Of a stretch of DNA of 30,110 bases, positions 16,148 to 24,431 are shown in pieces. Position numbers and translations under genes: made by a program. Numbering within the stretch: the first letter of the stretch is position 1; each line of letters opens with the position of its first letter. Below the pieces are notes generated by a model that was not told the origin of the DNA, made no database searches, and was given only the letters and a program-made list of their open reading frames with translations. Source of the stretch: a virus; IMG/VR virus record IMGVR_UViG_3300038825_000219, positions 1 to 30,110 of that record, one strand, 5' to 3'.

Positions 16148-16866
16148 TTTTCTAACCTATGCCATGGTATGGTATCTGCATGGTTTATTTCATTATATAA
16201 ATTAACACTATCACCAGCAACTTGTATTCCACTATCTTTTTTAAATCCTTTGTATGACATATTATATGCAATACTTCTTCTTTCACCAGAGCCTTGAAAT
16301 GGATATACTTGATGATACAAACTATTAGGAAATAATATACACATGCCTGGTTTTGGTCTTGCTACAAAAGAACCTGTTGTAAAAATATCATTGTTTGAAT
16401 TAAAAGTAAATTCAATTTGACCATCTTTTTCTTTTGGTTTGTTAGGTATGTTTCTAGGTTTCATAGCAGGAATCTTTAAATATAACACAGCACTTATTTG
16501 ACAATGTGAATGATTGTGTTGTGGATTATATTCATTTTCATATTGAGATACAGACCAAATAGATTGCATTTGAGTTTTTACATCCATAGCGTTATATAAA
16601 TCTTGTTGATGAGAATTTAAATAAGCTTGTTCTATGTAACTTCTAGATAGTGCATGAAAAACATCCATGACTTTTTTTTCTTCCAACATAGAATGTGGTA
16701 TTTCACTTTCAGTTTCAATCACACCAGCAAGTCTAGAGCCCATGTCTTTTTTATCTTTAACTACATCAACTATTTGATTTAATTTTTGAATAAATCCCTC
16801 TGGTAATTGTGCCAACATAACTAAAGGCCCAAAAGGTTTTACCACTTGTACATTTTTTATTTCCAT
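16144..16866 (-). CDS. 2OG-Fe(II) oxygenase, TIGR02466-like, inserted between 44 and 62
   Basis: The ATG at 16866, 10 bp inside the gp44 end, is preferred over an in-frame TTG at 16896. The 240-residue product belongs with the two oxygenases further upstream. It has YNPQHNHSH (113-121; His117 and His119, an HxH instead of the usual HxD), SAVLYLKIP (125-133), and ILFPNSLYHQVYPF (177-190, His185) followed by GERRSIAYN (Arg196/197). The family is a 2OG-Fe(II) oxygenase group common in marine T4-like phages; the substrate is unknown. Its insertion within the clamp-loader gene pair is notable. Confidence 0.85.
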   Translation of the reverse strand: MEIKNVQVVKPFGPLVMLAQLPEGFIQKLNQIVDVVKDKKDMGSRLAGVIETESEIPHSMLEEKKVMDVFHALSRSYIEQAYLNSHQQDLYNAMDVKTQMQSIWSVSQYENEYNPQHNHSHCQISAVLYLKIPAMKPRNIPNKPKEKDGQIEFTFNSNNDIFTTGSFVARPKPGMCILFPNSLYHQVYPFQGSGERRSIAYNMSYKGFKKDSGIQVAGDSVNLYNEINHADTIPWHRLEK

Positions 16867-17792
16867 TTCACATCTACCATAATTTCTGTTAGACAAGCCA
16901 GTAAGTTTATTTCTTGGTCTGCCACAAACGCTGACTGATACTGGTACTTAGATAAGATAAGAACTGCATGAGGTATTGTACCAGCAGTAGCATACTTATA
17001 AAGATTATCGTAAATCCTGCGATAAATACGGACAGGGTCATTGTCCAAATTATGTACAATCCATTTTCGTACATTAGTGAATTCCTGAGCCTTGAGTGCG
17101 GTAATAAGTTCATTTATATTTACCTCTGATATGTTTACAAGAATACCAGCATCTATCTGACCTGATGTAGAGTATCTTTGTAATTCGTTTATTGTTCTAC
17201 GCCAATCTGGGAAATATTTAGTTAATACTTCCATTACAACTCTTGGTTCATATTTTATATTCTCTGATTCAAGAATATTCTTAACACGACCAAAAAAGTC
17301 TTTTGCAAGTTTTGGTTTATCATCTTTTGCAATAATAAAATCAATCACACTACATCTTGAATGTAGAGGGTCAATTAATCTATTCTTATAATTACAAGTA
17401 AGAATGAATCCACAATTCTTGTGAAATTCTTCCATGAATCCACGAAGTGCTGGTTGTGTAGATTGGGGATTTAAATAATCTGCCTCATCAAGTATGACAT
17501 ACTTACGACCACCTTCTAGTGATACTGTTGAAGCAAAGTTTTTAATTTTATTTCTGAGTACATCAATACCAGATTCTTCTGAACCATTTATGAGTAATGA
17601 TGTTGCACCAATCTCATCAAGCATTGCTTTGGCAACAGTAGTCTTACCGACACCAGGCCCACCTGATAAAATTAAGTTTGGTATGTGTTTGTCTTCTACA
17701 AATTCCTTAAAAGTCTTTTTTAAGTTCTCTGGTAAAATACAATCATTGATAGTGCTTGGGCGATGTTTCTCAACCCATAAAAAAGTTTCCAT
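16857..17792 (-). CDS. 44: clamp loader large subunit gp44 (AAA+)
   Basis: The ATPase subunit that opens and places the gp45 clamp on primed DNA, 311 residues (T4 gp44 is 319). Walker A is GGPGVGKT (44-51), Walker B ends in DEAD (102-105) and the arginine-finger motif SRC is at 145-147. The N-terminus (WVEKHRPSTI) is the standard clamp-loader start. It is separated from gp45 by 18 bp. Confidence 0.96.
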   Translation of the reverse strand: METFLWVEKHRPSTINDCILPENLKKTFKEFVEDKHIPNLILSGGPGVGKTTVAKAMLDEIGATSLLINGSEESGIDVLRNKIKNFASTVSLEGGRKYVILDEADYLNPQSTQPALRGFMEEFHKNCGFILTCNYKNRLIDPLHSRCSVIDFIIAKDDKPKLAKDFFGRVKNILESENIKYEPRVVMEVLTKYFPDWRRTINELQRYSTSGQIDAGILVNISEVNINELITALKAQEFTNVRKWIVHNLDNDPVRIYRRIYDNLYKYATAGTIPHAVLILSKYQYQSAFVADQEINLLACLTEIMVDVKWK

Positions 17793-17810
17793 AATATATA
17801 ATCCAATTTG

Positions 17811-18485
17811 TTATTCATAACTTGATTCAGGTTCAAGTGCTACCCAATATTCTACATCTTTATTTGATGATGCTAGATGACTAATATTCTTAGATGAAAT
17901 ATCTACATCATAATCACCATCCATAAGTTTTAGATTTTCCACTTTGAAAAAGAATTTGAAATCACTACCATCTGCAACAGTATCAACATCAATAGAGAAT
18001 GTATTTGCAGTATCATTCTTTTTATCTTTGACTGTTAGAAATACATCAGTATTATTTTTTTCTAATACTAAATCTGGTGCCTGTATAACACCTGCAGCTC
18101 TTTTCAGTTTATTTAAGTTTTCACCATTCAGTTTAAATGATACTTCTTTACTAGGCATAGTAATTGTTTTATTTGGTGAAGTAACAACCGATGGGTCTGA
18201 ATAAAAATACTTCAAAGAATTCTTTGGATTATTTTCTTCTTTAATAGTTACAAACCCTTCATCAAATTCTAGAACAGGATTTGCAAATAATGATATAGAA
18301 GCTAGAAATTCATTTAAGTCATAGATTGCTACTTCCTTATCAAATGATTCTTCTACTTCAGCCTTTGCAACAATATTTTTCATAGCAGACATTGTTGTCA
18401 ATGTGCTACCTTCTTTGATTACAAGGTTTTGATTTATAGATGCAAAGTTTTTTAATACATCTACTGTGTGGTCACTTAGTTTCAT
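17811..18485 (-). CDS. 45: sliding clamp gp45
   Basis: A 224-residue processivity clamp (T4 gp45 is 228). In T4 it forms a ring that tethers the polymerase and activates late transcription. The opening MKLSDHTVDVLKNFASIN, the GSTLTTMS segment and the YDLNEFLASISLF segment are characteristic of gp45. A strong ribosome site, AAAGGAG, precedes the ATG at 18485. The late TATAAATA promoter further upstream (20875) fits a phage that keeps gp45-dependent late transcription. Confidence 0.95.
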   Translation of the reverse strand: MKLSDHTVDVLKNFASINQNLVIKEGSTLTTMSAMKNIVAKAEVEESFDKEVAIYDLNEFLASISLFANPVLEFDEGFVTIKEENNPKNSLKYFYSDPSVVTSPNKTITMPSKEVSFKLNGENLNKLKRAAGVIQAPDLVLEKNNTDVFLTVKDKKNDTANTFSIDVDTVADGSDFKFFFKVENLKLMDGDYDVDISSKNISHLASSNKDVEYWVALEPESSYE

Positions 18486-18496
18486 AATATACTCCT

Positions 18497-19279
18497 TTAA
18501 GATTTAATTTCTTTATTTAATGTTGGTGATTTAAATTGTGCGACAGTTTCTTTACTATCTCTAATATTAAAGTTAGCAGACATTGTTCTTCGTTCACCTT
18601 CTCCGAAAAATGGCATAACACAATGCTGTAACCAATTAGGAAATATCATCATAAATCCTTTTTTGGGTTTTATATATTCTTGTGCATCTAACTTTAATCT
18701 GTAAACATCTGCGATGGTATTGGTCGTTGTTATCAAACCTGTATGACCATCAATGTCACCTGTTGCATTATGTAATTGAGGGAATGATGGTTTTTCTTCA
18801 ATACACTTTGGTACTTTTAAATAAAGTATCATAGACATACCTGCAGGTGTTTGACATCCGTGTGCATGTAAAGGATTGTAATCTCCAGCATAACTATGTA
18901 CAGTCCATGCTTCAAAAGCCTCTGCAATACTATCACGATTATAACCAGTCTTATCATTTAGTAAACTAGTTGCACATCTATCTATAACAGTTTTAAAATC
19001 TTTTCCCATTTTATCATCTAATGGAAAAGTCCATTGTGCAGATTTTTTATCTTGATTAATCTGTCCAACTAACTGACCTTCGTGAGATACATTACTAGGT
19101 ATAATAACTTCATCAATGTGATTATTAATATCATCAATAAAGGCATCTGGGAATTGTACTGCCATTAGTTTATATGACGGTATAGTTTTTATCTGTGCGT
19201 GTGTATCAAAAGATTGATTTTCTTTTTTAGATTCTTCCTTTTTTACGCCTAAAGAATCTGATAAATCTTTTAAACTCAC
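18497..19279 (-). CDS. 2OG-Fe(II) oxygenase, TIGR02466-like, tandem copy 2
   Basis: Two hundred and sixty residues. The first 30 are charged and probably disordered. The catalytic core has AWTVHSYAGDYNPLHAHG (124-141; His138, His140), MILYLKVP (150-157), IFPNWLQHCVMPF (212-224; His219) and GERRTMSAN (228-236; Arg230). It clearly shares ancestry with the adjacent upstream gene, which it overlaps as ATGA, and more distantly with 16144-16866. The substrate is unknown. It stands 11 bp ahead of clamp gene 45, so it is co-expressed with the replisome. Confidence 0.87.
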   Translation of the reverse strand: MSLKDLSDSLGVKKEESKKENQSFDTHAQIKTIPSYKLMAVQFPDAFIDDINNHIDEVIIPSNVSHEGQLVGQINQDKKSAQWTFPLDDKMGKDFKTVIDRCATSLLNDKTGYNRDSIAEAFEAWTVHSYAGDYNPLHAHGCQTPAGMSMILYLKVPKCIEEKPSFPQLHNATGDIDGHTGLITTTNTIADVYRLKLDAQEYIKPKKGFMMIFPNWLQHCVMPFFGEGERRTMSANFNIRDSKETVAQFKSPTLNKEIKS

Positions 19280-20301
19280 GACTGTTCACCAGAGTGGTCT
19301 TTTCTATAATGGTCACCAGTTAGTTTTTCTTTTAAAGTAATATTAATGTTTGCTGAGAATGTTCTTCTCTCATCATCTTCTTTATTACTAAAGAAAGGCA
19401 TCACTCCATGTCTTAACCAACTAGGGAACATAATCAATGTACCAACTTCTGGTTTAATATATTCCTCTGTAATAGGTCTTAACATATTAACATCACGCAT
19501 ACCATTAGTACCCCAAGTTAAATATGTAAAACCATCTACTGCACCTGATGATTCATTTAACCCTTCAAAATTTTCTGATGGGTTTCCTAGTCTTGCAATA
19601 CATCTAGGAACTTGTAAATACATAATACATGATACACCCATTGGTGTTCTTGTGCCATGGTCATGTACAGGATTGTAATCACCACTATAACTATGTACTG
19701 TCCACATTGATTCCATAGAGGTATCACATTCTATTCCAACTGTTCTATTAACATATTCTTTTGCAAGTCTTTGTAGAACACCACTAAACATTTCACCAAC
19801 TTCATCACCTTCGTGTGGGAAAGTTAATTGTGCTGACCTTTCATTCTGTCTAATCTGTCCAACTAAACCTTTTGAATGGTCTACATTATTTGGAATAATA
19901 ACTTTTTCTATATGTTCATTTATTTCTGTTGTGACTTCTGCAGGAAATTGACATCTCATTAAATGAACTGCAGCTTTTGGTCGCATTGCAATTTGAATAC
20001 CACCAGGGTTTTCAGGTACTTCTTCACCTGTATCTATTTGTTGTTCTTCTGAAGCTTTGTTTTGAGCATTTATCATATCTGCTCTTTTCACTTGTTGTGT
20101 TTCTTCACTCATATTCTTTTCACCTTTGTTTTTTGCATCATGTAGTGCTTTGTTATAATCTTCGATAGTAAATGGTCTGTCACCCATTTCATTTGGTCTG
20201 ATGATTTCAGATTTACCTGTTTCACTATTGAATCTATCAATTCCGCCTACGCCAACATCAATATCTTCAACACTTAATTTTATATCTTCTTTATCACTCA
20301 T
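19276..20301 (-). CDS. 2OG-Fe(II) oxygenase, TIGR02466-like, tandem copy 1, long N-terminus
   Basis: A 341-residue protein, first gene of the replisome operon. About 105 N-terminal residues, acidic and Lys/Gln-rich and apparently disordered, precede the oxygenase core. The core has WTVHSYSGDYNPVHDHG (200-216; His213, His215), CIMYLQVP (225-232), MFPSWLRHGVMPFF (291-304; His298) and ERRTFSANI (311-319; Arg312). The core parallels the downstream copy segment by segment, indicating tandem duplication. A promoter with consensus hexamers lies 26-55 bp upstream of the ATG at 20301. Confidence 0.87.
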   Translation of the reverse strand: MSDKEDIKLSVEDIDVGVGGIDRFNSETGKSEIIRPNEMGDRPFTIEDYNKALHDAKNKGEKNMSEETQQVKRADMINAQNKASEEQQIDTGEEVPENPGGIQIAMRPKAAVHLMRCQFPAEVTTEINEHIEKVIIPNNVDHSKGLVGQIRQNERSAQLTFPHEGDEVGEMFSGVLQRLAKEYVNRTVGIECDTSMESMWTVHSYSGDYNPVHDHGTRTPMGVSCIMYLQVPRCIARLGNPSENFEGLNESSGAVDGFTYLTWGTNGMRDVNMLRPITEEYIKPEVGTLIMFPSWLRHGVMPFFSNKEDDERRTFSANINITLKEKLTGDHYRKDHSGEQS

Positions 20302-20326
20302 AATATATTCCTAAATTGTTGTAGCC

Positions 20327-20356
20327 ATTATACATGAAAGGAACAGGCTTTGTCAA
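20327..20356 (-). promoter_or_regulatory. sigma70-type promoter for the replisome operon
   Basis: TTGACA (20356-20351) and TATAAT (20332-20327), both exact consensus, are separated by 18 bp on the minus strand. The spacer begins AAGCCTGTT, like the other promoters of the window. The -35 sits in the loop of a hairpin that follows hsp20. Confidence 0.85.
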
Positions 20357-20365
20357 CCTGTTCCT
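20339..20365 (-). terminator. hairpin after hsp20, overlapping the replisome promoter
   Basis: Perfect 9-bp inverted repeat AGGAACAGG / CCTGTTCCT with a 9-nt loop, 16 bp after the hsp20 stop. It has only a short U-poor tail (TTCATG), so termination may be partial. The loop contains the -35 box of the next promoter, giving a compact stem-loop plus promoter unit like those described as mobile cassettes in T4-type phages. Confidence 0.65.
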
Positions 20366-20380
20366 AACACTTTTTGCTAA

Positions 20381-20812
20381 TTATTTTACTTTAATAGTTC
20401 TTGGCTTCTTGTGTTCTGGCACAATCTGTTCCAAGTCTATTACAAGTAAACCATTTTCTAACTTAGCGTCTTTGACTTCAATATCATCTGCAAGTGTGAA
20501 CTTTCTAGTGAATGCTCTTTTTGCAATACCTTTATGGATTAAATCATCCTTAGGTTTTTCTGTTGTGACTGTATCTCTAGATTTAATCTCTAGAACGCCA
20601 TCAGTTAAGACAACTTCTATCTCATCTTTACTGAATCCTGCCAAAGCAATTTCAATAATATGTTTAAAGTCATCTGTCTTTCTGATATTGTATGGTGGGA
20701 ATCCACCAGTAGTGTAGTTTGTATCATAATCTACTAGTCTATCAAAGACCCTATCAAATCCAACCGAAAAAGGTGTAATTTGATTTATATCAAAATGTGT
20801 TAGTTTTACCAT
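20381..20812 (-). CDS. hsp20: Hsp20/alpha-crystallin small heat-shock protein
   Basis: A 143-residue small heat-shock chaperone that holds unfolding proteins. The N-terminus (SVGFDRVFDRLVDY) is the usual IbpA-like opening. The alpha-crystallin domain runs from about 42 to 132 and includes IEIALAGFSKDEIEV (51-65), GVLEIKSRD and the KRAFTRKFTLADDIEV segment. The C-terminal PRTIKVK strand follows. AAGGAGGT lies 8 bp ahead of the ATG, the strongest ribosome site in the window. A late promoter and a leader hairpin precede it, so it is probably expressed late, which would fit a role in virion assembly. Phage hsp20 genes are typical of marine T4-like phages. Confidence 0.95.
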   Translation of the reverse strand: MVKLTHFDINQITPFSVGFDRVFDRLVDYDTNYTTGGFPPYNIRKTDDFKHIIEIALAGFSKDEIEVVLTDGVLEIKSRDTVTTEKPKDDLIHKGIAKRAFTRKFTLADDIEVKDAKLENGLLVIDLEQIVPEHKKPRTIKVK

Positions 20813-20843
20813 AATAGTTAACCTCCTTAGTTAAGCAAAGTTT

Positions 20844-20874
20844 ATAATGTGAACCCATTAGGCATTCACATTAT
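20844..20874 (-). other. leader hairpin between late promoter and hsp20
   Basis: A perfect 10-bp inverted repeat (ATAATGTGAA / TTCACATTAT) with an 11-nt loop begins immediately after the late promoter element. It could protect the 5' end of the hsp20 late mRNA, or end transcripts from the operon upstream. There is no U-run after it, so the first reading is slightly favoured. Confidence 0.6.
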
Positions 20875-20882
20875 TATTTATA
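20875..20882 (-). promoter_or_regulatory. T4-type late promoter (TATAAATA)
   Basis: Exact TATAAATA octamer on the minus strand in the intergenic region, 63 bp ahead of the hsp20 ATG. This is the -10 element recognised by the gp55/gp33/gp45 late system in T4. No -35 hexamer is apparent, as expected for late promoters. Confidence 0.7.
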
Positions 20883-20921
20883 CAGCTTCTTTGTAATGAA
20901 ACTGAATTATTTTCGTATACC

Positions 20922-21479
20922 TTATGATACAAATTCATTTAATGTACCTATACCACCGTCAATATTTAAATCTTCCATAATAATTTGTTTTGGTAATAAA
21001 TTCCAACAATAATAACTACAACTAAAAGTAATCTTTTTATTGGGTCTACCATCTGGCTGGATAAATTGCATTCTTTTAGTAAACATTAATAATTGTAAAT
21101 CTTTATCTTTAAATAATTTTTTTGGTGCTGAATCATTTAACCAAGTATTAGTCATAATTAAAGCAAAGGGTTTATTAAAAGATAATGCTCTTTCAAAAAA
21201 TAATCTTTTTTTAGCAAAGGGTGGATTTGATATAAGAATATCCCAATGTTTAGGTTCATATGTAAAAAAATCTTGGTCATCCTCAATGTGAGAATACTCA
21301 ACAGGATTATTTTTAGATATTAGTTTTACAAATTCAGAATCTTCTTTATCAAAAGGACACCAAACTGTAATATCTTTTGGAATATATTTTAATATTGGTA
21401 TAACACCATAATCTGGTGTGTAACATTCATCATTAGAGGGAGCACCTACTGGCCCATATAACATAGTTTGGTCTTTCAT
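20922..21479 (-). CDS. adenine-methyltransferase-like protein with NPPF motif
   Basis: A 185-residue protein with ISNPPFAKK (83-91). NPPF is the catalytic motif IV of N6-adenine methyltransferases, and the preceding WDILISNPPF strand is typical. The usual glycine-rich motif I is replaced by VWCPFDKEDSEF (39-50), and the N-terminus has DECYTPDYG (17-25), seen in phage proteins of this type. Some relatives carry doubtful database names such as sugar-phosphate nucleotidyltransferase. It is coupled by ATGA to a 53-residue gene and follows a DUF262-HNH nuclease, so it might protect phage DNA. SAM binding with the altered motif I is uncertain. Confidence 0.7.
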   Translation of the reverse strand: MKDQTMLYGPVGAPSNDECYTPDYGVIPILKYIPKDITVWCPFDKEDSEFVKLISKNNPVEYSHIEDDQDFFTYEPKHWDILISNPPFAKKRLFFERALSFNKPFALIMTNTWLNDSAPKKLFKDKDLQLLMFTKRMQFIQPDGRPNKKITFSCSYYCWNLLPKQIIMEDLNIDGGIGTLNEFVS

Positions 21480-21637
21480 TCTACCTCTCTATTTTCAACA
21501 GCTTTGTCTGCTCTTTTCCTAGCTACTGATGCTTCTTCTGCTAGAATTTTTACAACTTCTTCTTCAAAGTCTTTAAAATCAAAGAACTCATTTTTATGCT
21601 TTTCATACATCTCTTTCATTTCTTTATCTGTAAACAT
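21476..21637 (-). CDS. 53-residue charged helical protein
   Basis: This small ORF fills the gap between the nuclease and methyltransferase-like genes. The ATG at 21637 is preceded by AGGAGATAGA, a good ribosome site, and the stop overlaps the next start as ATGA. The protein begins MFTDKEMKEMYEKHKNEFF and is highly charged (many Glu and Lys), likely two helices. The tight fit on both sides is the main evidence that it is real. Function unknown. Confidence 0.75.
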   Translation of the reverse strand: MFTDKEMKEMYEKHKNEFFDFKDFEEEVVKILAEEASVARKRADKAVENREVE

Positions 21638-21645
21638 TCTATCTC

Positions 21646-22995
21646 CTATTTATTTTCATATAACTTTTTATAATCATACAAATTCATAGTACCCATTGCA
21701 CGATTATGTTCTCTACGAACCATAACCATATTATCCATAGTAGATGGTCCACCATTGTGATAACTTATTATATGTGCAGCTTCAGCATCTGATAAAGATA
21801 AATCTCCACCATCTATGCCACACTTATAATTTTGTTCTGATAGTTTGGTTTCTCTTTCAGTTTTTGTATAAGACCTTTTTGTATCTTGAATACAAAGATG
21901 TTCTCTAACATTAAACTCTAGTAATAACCAAATTACAGTTTGTTTAATTTTCTTAGTATTATCTGGCGCACCTAGATAACTAGTAAATGCTTCTGATATC
22001 ATTCTAGCTCTATTGTCTATACCTGTATCATTAATTAATTTACCATACTTCTTATCATTATTAGAAAGAAGTAAAAACGCATTCCTATAAGACTTCATAA
22101 ATTCTGTATAATCATTAATCTTAAATACTTTATATTTGTCAAGTAAATAAAATCTTAAAAATGATAACATCTTAAAGTCTTGTTGAGTTAATCCACCAGC
22201 AAAATCTTTCTTGGCATTAGCACATTGTAACAAGAAGTCACAATGTTTTTTTAACTCATCTTCTAAATCATTAATCTGTTTTTCATCAAATGAATTTTCG
22301 TACATTGATTTGATATCTCTATCAGCAGATGAACCTAAAAATTTATCTTTTGTAAAACGATAAACAAATCTTGCAATCAATTCTTCTGTTTTTAATCTAT
22401 TGTTATCAAACTCTAGATAATTAAAATTTCGTTTACCTGTCGTTGATGGTTTAAGAGTAAATAATTGATGTGGTATATTATTAACCTGTGGTACTATTCT
22501 TACAGATTCTCTAATTAAATTAGCTAGTGGTATGTCACCAAATGAATTGCACATTTCTTGATGATTAACATCTGTGGTCTCATTTAAGTTTCTAAAAATT
22601 TCACCTCTTTTAGAAACAGATAAATTACCATACACACAAAAAGATAATGGATAATCCATAAATTCTTTTTGAACTTCATCATCTAATTGATTAAAATATT
22701 TTCCGTCAACAGAGAATGCACCAAGTACAAAATCTCTTATGTATCTTTTTCTATGTCCACCATCAACAGAATCTTTTGCATAGCGAAGACTTTTTTCATT
22801 CCCCGCAATAGTTACTTGACCTATAGAATCACCTTTTAACATTGTTCTAATGATACCTTCTCTCTTATACGGAGATTCAGTAACAGGTAATCTTTGACCT
22901 ACAGGTTGACAGTCAATTTTTAAATTAGATAATTCATCATCTGGTGATAAGAATTCTCTAACAGTTTTAGTTTTTACTTCAAAGTTAATTTTCAT
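21646..22995 (-). CDS. DUF262 plus HNH nuclease, GmrSD-like
   Basis: A 449-residue protein with an N-terminal DUF262 domain: DSVDGGHRKRYIRDF (75-89) matches the VDGQQR motif, and GEIFRNLNETTDV matches the later ExF..LN motif. A helical middle is followed by a C-terminal HNH domain (386-449) with Cys392, AHII (407-410), HNGGPSTMDNMV and REHNR (428-432; His430, Asn431). DUF262-HNH fusions include GmrSD, a type IV restriction enzyme that cuts modified phage DNA. A phage copy could attack host or competing phage DNA, with its own DNA spared by modification. AAAGGAGGC precedes the ATG, and a strong terminator lies just upstream, so it probably has a separate transcript start that I could not locate. 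Confidence 0.85.
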   Translation of the reverse strand: MKINFEVKTKTVREFLSPDDELSNLKIDCQPVGQRLPVTESPYKREGIIRTMLKGDSIGQVTIAGNEKSLRYAKDSVDGGHRKRYIRDFVLGAFSVDGKYFNQLDDEVQKEFMDYPLSFCVYGNLSVSKRGEIFRNLNETTDVNHQEMCNSFGDIPLANLIRESVRIVPQVNNIPHQLFTLKPSTTGKRNFNYLEFDNNRLKTEELIARFVYRFTKDKFLGSSADRDIKSMYENSFDEKQINDLEDELKKHCDFLLQCANAKKDFAGGLTQQDFKMLSFLRFYLLDKYKVFKINDYTEFMKSYRNAFLLLSNNDKKYGKLINDTGIDNRARMISEAFTSYLGAPDNTKKIKQTVIWLLLEFNVREHLCIQDTKRSYTKTERETKLSEQNYKCGIDGGDLSLSDAEAAHIISYHNGGPSTMDNMVMVRREHNRAMGTMNLYDYKKLYENK

Positions 22996-23059
22996 TTTTC
23001 GCCTCCTTTGGCATTTGTTAATTGAACATTTCGTTCAGGTTTTCCAGCTCTTATCTCTG

Positions 23060-23089
23060 AAAAAACTGAGGGAACTTTCGCTCCCCCAG
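23060..23089 (-). terminator. intrinsic terminator after the cobT-cobS block
   Basis: On the minus strand a 10-bp stem (CTGGGGGAGC pairing with GTTCCCTCAG, two G-U pairs) closes a GAAA tetraloop and is followed directly by six T residues. This is a textbook rho-independent terminator, 30 bp after the cobS-like stop. Confidence 0.9.
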
Positions 23090-23097
23090 CTGAGGTA

Positions 23098-23115
23098 TCA
23101 AACTATGAAGTTTGA
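23098..23115 (-). other. short hairpin after cobS
   Basis: Perfect 7-bp inverted repeat TCAAACT / AGTTTGA with a 4-nt loop, lying 3 bp beyond the cobS-like stop and just ahead of the terminator. It may block 3' exonucleases or assist termination. Confidence 0.5.
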
Positions 23116-23118
23116 ATT

Positions 23119-24324
23119 CTAGTAGTTAACTGCTCCTCCGTCTTCATCAAGATTTTCATCTTCTGGGTCATCTAGATTTTCATCTGAATCAGATAGGTTT
23201 TGTATATCCTCTCCAGCATCTATCTTAGTGTATAAGTCAAGGAATGATTCTTTTGTATCATCATCAAATCTTGATACACATAACTCAATAGATTTCATTT
23301 TATCTTTGAAGATTGAGAATGCTTTAACAATGTGGTCAAGTCTTCTAGTAGAAATGATTTCATCAACTCCACCATCATAAAAAGTTTTTCTGATAACCTC
23401 TGCCCAAACAGTTAGATTGTCTGCAAACTTTTCATCTATCTTACCATACTTCTCCATAGAACCAAGTATGATTTTCTTTTCAACTTTTGAACTAGGATAT
23501 GGTTGTTCGATTGTAACCGCAAATCTTTCTAAGAAAGCTTCGTTAAGAATGTTAGTACCAACGAATCTACCATCATCAGAACCTTTACCCTTAGTGTTGG
23601 CTGTTGCAATCACATTGAAACCAGGTTTTGGTGTAACCCATTTATTAATCTTTTTAAGGAAGACACCTTTACCTTCAAGGACTGGTTGTAACGCAAGTAA
23701 CTTGTTAGAACCTAAGTCGCACTCATCTAGAAGTAAAGTACAACCTCTTTCCATTGCCTGAATAACAGGGCCAGGAACAAATTTAGTTTCACCATTGATT
23801 AATCTGAATCCACCGAGTAAATCATCTTCATCTGTTTCAATGGTAATGTTTACTCTAATCAATTCTCTTTTTAATTGACTATGTAATTCCTCTACCATTA
23901 ATGTCTTACCATTACCTGATAGACCTGTGATAAAAACAGGATAGAACATTTTAGATTGAATCACTTTTTTAATTGTAGAACAATGACCCCAAGGTACAAA
24001 ACCCTCAAAGTGACTTGGTATCAGATTTTGAGTTTCTGTATTAGCCATAAGATTGATTGTAGCTTCAGGTTGACTTGTAGTAACCTGTGGTGTCATAGTA
24101 ACTTCAGGTGTATCTGATTTAGAACCAGAATTAGATGGTAACTGATATTGACCGTGGCCAACTCTGAATTCATCTTTCTTTAACCACGAAGGTGATTTTA
24201 ATCCAGCAGATTTTGCGAACTCATTAATTTCATTTCTAGTTAGAATGGCACCATCACCAAACTTTTTAGAAGCAGCAATTACGAACTCTTGTTTTGCTGG
24301 GGTTAAGTCATTTATTGTTTTCAT
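23119..24324 (-). CDS. cobS: CobS-like AAA+ ATPase (MoxR family)
   Basis: A 401-residue AAA+ ATPase of the CobS/MoxR type. Walker A is GLSGNGKT (134-141), Walker B is LLLDECD (197-203), and the sensor segment VIATANTKGKG follows. About 100 N-terminal residues contain a small helical domain and a Gln/Thr-rich linker; the C-terminus is acidic. In bacteria CobS powers cobalt insertion with CobT and CobN. Here there is no CobN, and the partner is the VWA protein upstream, so I infer a MoxR-VWA remodelling pair of unknown client rather than cobalamin synthesis. GAGGT precedes the ATG at 24324. It has its own promoter and two Fur-box-like palindromes upstream. Confidence 0.88.
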   Translation of the reverse strand: MKTINDLTPAKQEFVIAASKKFGDGAILTRNEINEFAKSAGLKSPSWLKKDEFRVGHGQYQLPSNSGSKSDTPEVTMTPQVTTSQPEATINLMANTETQNLIPSHFEGFVPWGHCSTIKKVIQSKMFYPVFITGLSGNGKTLMVEELHSQLKRELIRVNITIETDEDDLLGGFRLINGETKFVPGPVIQAMERGCTLLLDECDLGSNKLLALQPVLEGKGVFLKKINKWVTPKPGFNVIATANTKGKGSDDGRFVGTNILNEAFLERFAVTIEQPYPSSKVEKKIILGSMEKYGKIDEKFADNLTVWAEVIRKTFYDGGVDEIISTRRLDHIVKAFSIFKDKMKSIELCVSRFDDDTKESFLDLYTKIDAGEDIQNLSDSDENLDDPEDENLDEDGGAVNY

Positions 24325-24370
24325 ATTGATACCTCACATATCTCATTATTTATTTTTGACTTGAAATGTA

Positions 24371-24389
24371 ATTGAGAATGATTCTCATT
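24371..24389. promoter_or_regulatory. Fur-box-like palindrome, between promoter and cobS
   Basis: ATTGAGAATGATTCTCATT: a 9-1-9 inverted repeat with one mismatched pair. It matches the 7-1-7 layout of Fur boxes (TGATAATxATTATCA) at most positions. It lies about 43 bp downstream of the -10 of the cobS promoter. Confidence 0.55.
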
Positions 24390-24431
24390 TAGGATTTTCT
24401 CTCTCATTACTTTATTCATCATCATATGGCT

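Noticed and set aside
16144-16896. TTG start at 16896 for the oxygenase after gp44
   Set aside because: The ATG at 16866 begins at the natural N-terminus and overlaps gp44 by only 10 bp.
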